A DNA stretch of 11,052 nt, from NCBI GenBank assembly GCA_947166165.1, contig CAMVDK010000092.1:1-11052 (forward strand), written 5' to 3'. The notes under the pieces are model-generated. The model was not told the DNA's origin and ran no database searches. It saw only the letters and a program-made list of their open reading frames with translations. Source of the DNA: an uncultured Porphyromonadaceae bacterium (GTDB taxonomy: Bacteria; Bacteroidota; Bacteroidia; Bacteroidales; Muribaculaceae). The translations under genes and the position numbers were made by a program. This document shows, one piece after another, positions 5,965 to 11,052 of this stretch (position 1 is the first letter of the stretch; each line of letters begins with the position of its first letter).

Positions 5965-7773
5965 TTAAAACGAGACGCACAGCGCACCGCCGAACACCCA
6001 CTGGTGCAGCGACTTGCGCAGGCTCGACGTGGCCGGCTGCATCTCCCAGCCCTCCTGGCGCAGGCCCTCGACGAACTCGGGCACCAAGTGCGCGATGAAC
6101 TGATAAGGATTGTAGGTGGCCTTGAACGTCTTGCGGGCATAGTCGTAGTCGCAGAACACGCGCAGCGAGAACGAGTTCTTGTGGGCATAGGTGAGCGAGA
6201 GGCCCGAACCCAACTTCATCGAGTTGGACGCACTCACGTTCACGTAATCCCACTTGCACGACACGTCGTTGTCAGTGGGGATGAGCCACTGCGAACCTTC
6301 GCTGCCGTCGTATTCTCCATTGATTTTCATCTCTTTGCCTTCGAAACTGGCATTGACATCGATGTCGTCCATCACGCTGCGGCCAAAGAGCAGTTTCGAG
6401 CCCAGCGCCCACCGCGACGACAGCGGCAGGTTGAAGTAGGCTCCGGCGTCGAAGGCGAACTCGGTGATGTGGTCGCTCTCGATGGTGAGGGCGATGTGGC
6501 TGACGGAGTTCTGCATCTCAGGATCCTTCATGTACTCCTGGAGATAGGCGTTCTCGCTGAGCGCGAACGAACTCCACCCATTGATGGGCATGCTCTTGAC
6601 GCGCAAGCGAGCGCCGACACCGATGTAGGGATTGAAGAAGTAGGCCGCCTCGGCACCCACGGCGGTGGCGGCGCGGAACTGGAGATTGAGCGGGTTGGTA
6701 TCGTCGATCTCGATGGTGGTACCATCGTCGTCGGGGTCGCCCGACGGTTCGGGCAGGTGGTAGTCGAAGGCGGGCAGGTTCAGGTGACGATTGCCAATCC
6801 CGATGCCCATCGACACCGCGAAGAACGACGGATTCTTGCTCAGGTCGGGATGCATCGCTATGTCGTTGCGCAGCAGTCCCCGGCCCTTGAAGAGCAGGTC
6901 GCAGATGCCGTAGCCGAGTTCCACCGACAGGATGCCGATACCGGCACCCGAGAGCACATCGCTGATCCAGTGGCGGTTGTTGAGCACACGCATCACGCCG
7001 GTGGCTGTGGCCAGGGTGTAGGCACCGGCCGAGTACCACGGCGAGCGCGTCAGGCCGTACTCTTTGTGCAGAATGGTGGCTGCCAGAAATGCTGTGGCCG
7101 TATGCCCGCTGGGCCACGAGTTGCGCGTCGAGCCGTCGGGGCGCATCTCCTTGGCGGTGTACTTGATGCCGTTCACCAGTCCGGCCATGATGGCGGCCGA
7201 CATGGCCGACGAGGCCCAGAAGCGGGGCCAGTCGCTGCGCCCTTCCACGCCGCCCATGTGCAGACCGATGGTCAACGCCAGGGGCACATATTGCGTGTAG
7301 TTGTCGATTTCGCTATGGAAATTGTACTTGATCAGGCGAATCTTGGTGTTCGGGTTGTTATAATTCTGACGGAATGCCTCTTTCTCGCTTTTGGCTATCC
7401 ACCCCGCAGCGAAGAGCGGCAGCCCAACCCAGGTCTGGTCCTGCCAGAAGGTGTAGGGCTTGGTGTTCGGATTGGTGACGCTCTTGAACATCCGGAAGTC
7501 GGCACCGCGGTGCGGCGTGTAGCCTCCGGGCGTACCTTCGTCGGGCACCGAATTGAGGGTCAACGCCTTGACCGGTGCCGCCAGCTCGGCGGGCCGGGCC
7601 GAATCGACGGGTGACGGCGACTCGGGTTCGGCGACAGGTTCTGCGACATCGACCACCTCGATGGCCTGGTCGACAACGAGCGAATCGGCAGGCTCCTGCG
7701 CCATGGCCATGGCCACAGGCATCAGCGACACCACAATCGCAAGAAGCGCACGCGTAACTTTCAGCATTTTCAT
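5965..7773 (-). CDS. PAP2 phosphatase with C-terminal outer-membrane barrel-like domain
   Basis: This 602-residue protein has three parts. Residues 1-25 are a signal peptide (ending AMAMA), followed by a Pro/Glu/Ala-rich linker to about residue 75. Residues about 110-290 are a type 2 phosphatidic acid phosphatase domain with the complete signature: Lys204-x6-Arg211-Pro212 (KYTAKEMRP), PSGH 221-224, and Arg262-x5-His268-x3-Asp272 (RVLNNRHWISD). His268 is the predicted nucleophile and His224 the acid/base. Residues about 318-602 are strand-rich, with amphipathic segments (FFAVSMGIGIG, YIGVGARLRVKS, FAFDAGAYFNLPL, SFSLRVFCDYDYA, WVFGGALCVSF), and end in Phe, consistent with an outer-membrane barrel. 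An Asp-rich loop (GDPDDDGTTIEIDD) joins the two domains. PAP2 enzymes remove phosphate from lipid phosphates, pyrophosphates or small esters; the substrate here is unknown. ATG 7773 gives the n-region MKMLK; ATG 7767 and the longer ATG 7794 are alternatives. The gene lies 55 bp after the acid phosphatase gene. Confidence 0.87.
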   Translation of the reverse strand: MKMLKVTRALLAIVVSLMPVAMAMAQEPADSLVVDQAIEVVDVAEPVAEPESPSPVDSARPAELAAPVKALTLNSVPDEGTPGGYTPHRGADFRMFKSVTNPNTKPYTFWQDQTWVGLPLFAAGWIAKSEKEAFRQNYNNPNTKIRLIKYNFHSEIDNYTQYVPLALTIGLHMGGVEGRSDWPRFWASSAMSAAIMAGLVNGIKYTAKEMRPDGSTRNSWPSGHTATAFLAATILHKEYGLTRSPWYSAGAYTLATATGVMRVLNNRHWISDVLSGAGIGILSVELGYGICDLLFKGRGLLRNDIAMHPDLSKNPSFFAVSMGIGIGNRHLNLPAFDYHLPEPSGDPDDDGTTIEIDDTNPLNLQFRAATAVGAEAAYFFNPYIGVGARLRVKSMPINGWSSFALSENAYLQEYMKDPEMQNSVSHIALTIESDHITEFAFDAGAYFNLPLSSRWALGSKLLFGRSVMDDIDVNASFEGKEMKINGEYDGSEGSQWLIPTDNDVSCKWDYVNVSASNSMKLGSGLSLTYAHKNSFSLRVFCDYDYARKTFKATYNPYQFIAHLVPEFVEGLRQEGWEMQPATSSLRKSLHQWVFGGALCVSF

Positions 7774-7828
7774 TATTATAACGATTGATAACAAATTGAT
7801 TCAATGACACTTATTCTTTATACTACGC

Positions 7829-8707
7829 TCACCGGGTCACCACACGGCGCTCATTGGCGTTGATGTATACTCCGCTTTGGGGTGCCTCGTTGAGCCGCCG
7901 GCCTTGCAGGTCGTAGGTCGCGTTGCCAGCCGGAGCCGGGCTGTCGGCCTTCTGGGCCTTGACGGCCGAGGGTTCCGTTCCGCTGGTGAGCCGCTTGAAC
8001 TCGTCCTGGGCGAGCTCCATCTGGAGGCGGAACTCAGGGCTTGCGTGCAGGGCGCCATAGGCGATGCTTGCCGCCACGCGGCTCGCATCCACATCGCTCT
8101 GCCAGTGGGCACCGGCTATCACACGGCTCTCGCCGTACATCCAGCCACGGGCAAAGATGGTGTCGGCGGCTGCGGGGTTGACCTCGGCCAGCAGCAGGGC
8201 CGCTGTCCAGCCGCGCATGGTGTGGCCCGACGGATAGGAGCCCTCGCCACGCAGCTCGTCTTCCTCGCCGGTGAGCATCGGGTCGTTGTAGCGCTCAAAG
8301 GGACGCTGGCGGTGATAGTAGGCCTTGGGAGCCACGCGCATGGCGTCGGTGGTGGTGAGGCTGGTCTCCATCAGTTTCCAGATTTCGGGGGTGCCTTCGC
8401 GAGTGATGTCCAAGCCGAAGGGCACGGCAAACTCGGCCAGCAGGGCCTCGTAGCTCCACACGGCGTCGCGCTTGGCAATTTCGGCACGCTCCTCGTCGAG
8501 CCGCTGCTGCTTGCCCCAGGTGTAGCGCATCATGTCGTTGGCAAACTCGGGGCTGTCGAATGCCGGGGGCGCCGGCAGGCACTTGATCAGGTCAGGCAGT
8601 TGGTCGACAGTGAAGTAAGGCTGAACAGCGGTTTGGCCGTTCAACGGCAAAAAGCCACAGCACAGCAGCAGGGTGGCCGTCAAAACACTCAATCTTAAGC
8701 TTTTCAT
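7829..8707 (-). CDS. Secreted class A-type PAP2 acid phosphatase with sorting-like tail
   Basis: This 292-residue protein resembles bacterial class A non-specific acid phosphatases (PhoN/PhoC type), which release phosphate from many organic phosphomonoesters outside the cytoplasm. Residues 1-24 form a signal peptide (LSVLTATLLLCCGFLPLNG). The PAP2 signature is complete: Lys128-x6-Arg135-Pro136 in KAYYHRQRPFERY, GSYPSGHT with PSGH at 159-162, and GESRVIAGAHWQSDVDASR with Arg195, nucleophile His201 and Asp205. Unlike its downstream neighbour it has no barrel and few hydrophobic helices, so it should be soluble once exported. Residues 264-292 (ATYDLQGRRLNEAPQSGVYI, then NANERRVV) match the short C-terminal tail that Bacteroidales put on many secreted proteins, resembling a type IX secretion sorting domain. 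A Lys/Ala/Pro linker precedes it. ATG 8707 is the only sensible start for the signal peptide. The gene begins 43 bp after the upstream stop. Confidence 0.92.
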   Translation of the reverse strand: MKSLRLSVLTATLLLCCGFLPLNGQTAVQPYFTVDQLPDLIKCLPAPPAFDSPEFANDMMRYTWGKQQRLDEERAEIAKRDAVWSYEALLAEFAVPFGLDITREGTPEIWKLMETSLTTTDAMRVAPKAYYHRQRPFERYNDPMLTGEEDELRGEGSYPSGHTMRGWTAALLLAEVNPAAADTIFARGWMYGESRVIAGAHWQSDVDASRVAASIAYGALHASPEFRLQMELAQDEFKRLTSGTEPSAVKAQKADSPAPAGNATYDLQGRRLNEAPQSGVYINANERRVVTR

Positions 8708-8750
8708 ATTTCAAATATTAATACAATCCAAGTAAAAAACAGCCAGCGTC

Positions 8751-9851
8751 TCACTTGCTGAGTTCTTTCTCAAACAACTTGTCGATTTGTTCCTGAATGT
8801 TGGGAGCCAGAGGCGGAATGCCGTGCGCCTGCTCGAAGCGCTTGAGTTCCTTGATTTCCATGTCGACCTTGTTGTCCTTGCGCAATTGCTTGTACTCCTT
8901 CTTGTCGACATAGTCGCGGTCGGTGGCATAGGCCTGCAAGAGAATCATGTATTGCGATCCGTCGCTCCTGTGGCGCCCCAGCACCTGCATCTGCCGCATC
9001 ACGAAGTCGTCGATGCGCGAGCGCCCCTGCTCATCGATGCGGTAGACCTCGTAGAAGGAGTCCTCGGTCTCATTGCCGCGATCTTTTTCCTTATAGGTCT
9101 TGCCTTTGGCCTCGGCTTCGGCCTTGCGGCGGTGATTGTTGTAGTCCCAAATGTTGAACGAGGTGGTGCGCAGACGGGCATTCATGTCGGTGTCGATGTA
9201 ACCCAGCACGGAGATGCTGTCGCTGATGATTTGACGGTCGAGCGAGTCGCCTGTCAGGGTCAGCAGGCCTTGTTCGGCACGCATTCGCACCTTTTTATAA
9301 GTGCTGTTTTCTTCGATTTGCCCCAATTTGTCGATGTAGCGGCCAGCAAAGGTGCTGATCAGGAACCGGATCAACCCGTTGCTGCCTTTGGCCAGACTGC
9401 GCGTTTTCGACGACGATTTCTGCTTGGCGAACTCATAGGTGTTGTCAATCACGCCGCCGCGGAAGTAGATGGGGCCTTCGTCGTCGAAATAAATCAAGCG
9501 GTAGTAGGTCTGCGTGTAGGCGAGCTCTTTGGGCTTCACCTCCACGTCGGGCAGGTCGAACTCCACATCGGTCATGGTGATGCGGCCGTCCTGCACGTCG
9601 GCAAGCCTCACGGTCATGTCCTGGAAGGCGACGTGCGACAGGTTGATCACCGGCGTCCCCTTCGCATCTTCGAGCCATCCGTCCACATCGGTGCTGCCCA
9701 CGAGCCTTCCCTGCTCGTCGGTCACACACACATAGGCCACCGGGTGGCCATCGGGGTCAACCACCTGGATGCGTTGCGCTTGAGCCGCCACAACGGCACC
9801 CAGCAGCAGTAGCCAAGTGAGGATAACTCGGGGTGAAGAAATGATCCTCAT
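8751..9851 (-). CDS. Secreted protein with carboxypeptidase-regulatory-like domain
   Basis: This 366-residue protein has a Sec signal peptide (residues 1-25, core VILTWLLLLGAVVAAQA, cleavage before Gln26). Residues about 27-107 look like the beta-sandwich CarboxypepD_reg-like domain found at the N-terminus of many Bacteroidetes envelope proteins: RIQVVDPDGHPVAYVCVTDE, GRLVGSTDVDGWL, VINLSHVAFQDMTVRL, DLPDVEVKPKE. Residues 108-366 have no family I recognise. They include YYRLIYFDDEGPIYFRGGV, a Ser/Lys patch, a Lys/Glu-rich stretch about 240-265, and a charged helical C-terminus ending IDKLFEKELSK. There is no lipobox, no final aromatic barrel strand and no TonB-dependent receptor, so it is probably periplasmic. 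It is the first gene of the phosphatase run, with a probable promoter upstream, and may bind or organise the downstream enzymes; that is inference from position. Confidence 0.78.
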   Translation of the reverse strand: MRIISSPRVILTWLLLLGAVVAAQAQRIQVVDPDGHPVAYVCVTDEQGRLVGSTDVDGWLEDAKGTPVINLSHVAFQDMTVRLADVQDGRITMTDVEFDLPDVEVKPKELAYTQTYYRLIYFDDEGPIYFRGGVIDNTYEFAKQKSSSKTRSLAKGSNGLIRFLISTFAGRYIDKLGQIEENSTYKKVRMRAEQGLLTLTGDSLDRQIISDSISVLGYIDTDMNARLRTTSFNIWDYNNHRRKAEAEAKGKTYKEKDRGNETEDSFYEVYRIDEQGRSRIDDFVMRQMQVLGRHRSDGSQYMILLQAYATDRDYVDKKEYKQLRKDNKVDMEIKELKRFEQAHGIPPLAPNIQEQIDKLFEKELSK

Positions 9852-9887
9852 AAAGATTTATGATTTTTAAAATTCGAAAATAACGTG

Positions 9888-9895
9888 CAAAGTTC
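9888..9895 (-). promoter_or_regulatory. Possible -7 promoter element for the phosphatase run
   Basis: On the minus strand this reads GAACTTTG followed by CAC, one mismatch from the Bacteroidetes -7 consensus TAnnTTTG. It lies in the 140-bp gap upstream of the 9851 gene and would give an AT-rich leader of about 35 nt. I see no convincing TTG -33 element at 19-21 bp. The rest of the gap (9852-9991) holds no gene or clear terminator. Confidence 0.35.
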
Positions 9896-9991
9896 GCAAT
9901 TTTTTTTGAGATTGGCTGCATTTTTGCGTTACAATCCGTTGAAAAGTCGCTTTTTGCTGTGTTTCTCGACATCAGTGCAGCGGCAGCAGGC

Positions 9992-10918
9992 TCACAGCAG
10001 GAAGAACAGCGCCACCCCGGCCACCGAGATAGCCGCGCCAGCCACGCTGCGCCTCGTGACCGGCTGGCCGAACAGCCACCACGCCGGCAGGATGATGAAG
10101 ATGGGCGTGAGCGCCATGAGTGTGCTCGCCACCCCGGCGGCGGCATATTGCACGGCCATCAGCGAGCAGCCCACCCCCACAAAGGGGCCGAACACCGTGG
10201 TGGCCACGGCCACGGTCATCCCCTTGGCGTCGGCCACGGCACGGCGAAGCGGCGCGGTGCCTTCGCCCACGAGCAGCAGCACGCCGAACCCCACCACACC
10301 GGCCACGCAGCGGAAAAAGTTGGCGAAAAACGGCAGCACCCACGGCTCGGCAGGCGCGGCCATCGTGGCCTCGTAGTGGTTCATGCCTATCTTGCTCAGC
10401 ACAAGCCCCACGCCCTGGCACACCGCCGCCGCTATGGCAAACAGCACCCCGCTGAGCGGCAGATTGAGCTTCAGCCCATGGTGGCCGCCACGGCCAAGCA
10501 CGGTGATGGCGATGCCCGTGAGCGTGACCAGCATGGCCACCACCGCCTGCGGCCGGAGCGACTCGCCAAGCGTGAGCCAGGCGGTCACAGCGGCGGCGAT
10601 GGGGGCAAGCGTCATGAACAGCTGACCGAACTTAGAGCCGATGATGATGTAGCACTGAAACAGGCAGTAGTCGCCAATCACGTAGCCCACCACGCCCGAA
10701 AGCATCATCCACAGGTAGGCCTCGGTGCTGGCACGCGCCGGCAGCGGAGAGCCCGTCGCCACCCAGAACAGCACGCACGACATGGCAAGGGCGATGACCA
10801 GACGCAGCACATTGAGCGTGAGGTTGCCCATGCGTTTGCTGCCATACTCACTCAGCAGCGCCGTGGCCGTCCACGACAGCGCCACGCCAATCGAAATCAG
10901 TTCTCCCAGATATTTCAT
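9992..10918 (-). CDS. DMT-superfamily (EamA) transporter
   Basis: This 308-residue inner-membrane protein is built of two EamA-like repeats of about five helices each, the usual ten-segment layout of drug/metabolite transporters. The first repeat spans residues about 4-141 (LISIGVALSWTATALLSEYG, MMLSGVVGYVIGDYCLF, FGQLFMTLAPIAAAVTAWL, VAMLVTLTGIAITVLG). The second spans about 155-308 (GVLFAIAAAVCQGVGLVLSK, VGCSLMAVQYAAAGVASTLM, LTPIFIILPAWWLFG, ending ISVAGVALFFLL). The end-of-repeat pattern of a proline before the penultimate helix and Gly-rich final helices fits the family. The substrate is unknown; relatives export amino acids, metabolites or lipid precursors. ATG 10918 is chosen; a TTG four codons upstream is less likely. 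It is separated from the phosphatase run by 140 bp and has its own probable promoter, so it may be an independent unit. Confidence 0.9.
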   Translation of the reverse strand: MKYLGELISIGVALSWTATALLSEYGSKRMGNLTLNVLRLVIALAMSCVLFWVATGSPLPARASTEAYLWMMLSGVVGYVIGDYCLFQCYIIIGSKFGQLFMTLAPIAAAVTAWLTLGESLRPQAVVAMLVTLTGIAITVLGRGGHHGLKLNLPLSGVLFAIAAAVCQGVGLVLSKIGMNHYEATMAAPAEPWVLPFFANFFRCVAGVVGFGVLLLVGEGTAPLRRAVADAKGMTVAVATTVFGPFVGVGCSLMAVQYAAAGVASTLMALTPIFIILPAWWLFGQPVTRRSVAGAAISVAGVALFFLL

Positions 10919-10938
10919 CAGCACGATCAATCAAGCCA

Positions 10939-10946
10939 CAAAAGTA
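10939..10946 (-). promoter_or_regulatory. Probable -7 promoter element of the EamA transporter gene
   Basis: The minus strand reads TACTTTTG, a perfect match to the Bacteroidetes primary-sigma -7 consensus TAnnTTTG. It ends 20 bases before the ATG at 10918, giving a short leader of about 15 nt. No TTG was found at the ideal 19-21 bp spacing, so the -33 part is not supported. The remaining bases to the window end (about 10950-11052) contain no gene I can support. Confidence 0.45.
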
Positions 10947-11052
10947 ATATGATTTCCGCAACCAGCCCACATCATCGCCCTAAAAAATGCGGAAAAACAT
11001 AAGGTGGGTTCTATAAATTGCTTGAGCCGAATTGGGCTTGATTGCTGAGCAG

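Noticed and set aside
6004..7614. Long plus-strand open frame of 536 codons opposite the PAP2-barrel gene
   Set aside because: Antisense shadow of a high-GC gene: no signal peptide, no motifs, and biased Arg/His/Val composition.
9900..9960. Hairpin around AAAAGTCGCTTTTTG as terminator of the EamA gene
   Set aside because: Only the A and T ends pair, and the GC core is not complementary enough to make a stable stem.
11005..11052. Short inverted repeat AGCC-GAATTG-GGCT near the window end
   Set aside because: A four-base stem without a T-tract is expected by chance; the neighbouring gene is outside the window.

Overview
The window looks like a chromosomal segment of a high-GC member of the Bacteroidales, plausibly Muribaculaceae or Prevotellaceae. 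The family assignment is inference, not proven. The grounds are: GC-rich genes joined by short AT-rich leaders, few Shine-Dalgarno-like sites, TAnnTTTG-type -7 promoter elements, several envelope proteins with signal peptides or lipoboxes, a C-terminal YDLQGRR tail on a secreted enzyme, and a Bacteroidales-type MurF. I see no tRNA, rRNA, CRISPR array, transposase, integrase or phage gene. No gene-free stretch exceeds 300 bases; the longest gaps are about 135-140 bp.

Left part, plus strand (1-2806): two tandem GH25 lysozyme-family genes whose stop and start overlap as ATGA. The first is cut by the window edge and ends in a roughly 110-residue lysine/serine-rich tail. The second is a complete predicted lipoprotein. 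A 136-bp AT-rich gap built of CACAATT-type heptamer repeats follows, then a YihY/BrkB-family membrane protein with a C-terminal winged-helix-like extension.

Right part, minus strand (10918 down to 2823): a DMT/EamA transporter with its own probable promoter, a 140-bp gap, then six closely packed genes (gaps of 43, 55, 24 and 8 bp, and 11 bp or an overlap at murF) that are probably one transcript. In transcription order they encode: a secreted protein with a carboxypeptidase-regulatory-like domain; a secreted class A-type PAP2 acid phosphatase with a sorting-like tail; a PAP2 phosphatase joined to an outer-membrane barrel-like domain; a small outer-membrane beta-barrel; a calcineurin-like metallophosphoesterase lipoprotein; and MurF. 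This run converges on the yihY-like gene with 16 bp between stop codons.

The theme is the cell envelope: peptidoglycan hydrolysis (GH25), completion of the UDP-MurNAc-pentapeptide precursor (MurF), and three phosphomonoesterase or phosphodiesterase-type enzymes placed outside the inner membrane. The most unusual item is this phosphatase/barrel cassette. Its substrates cannot be read from the sequence; lipid A, undecaprenyl (pyro)phosphate and nutrient phosphate esters are all possible.
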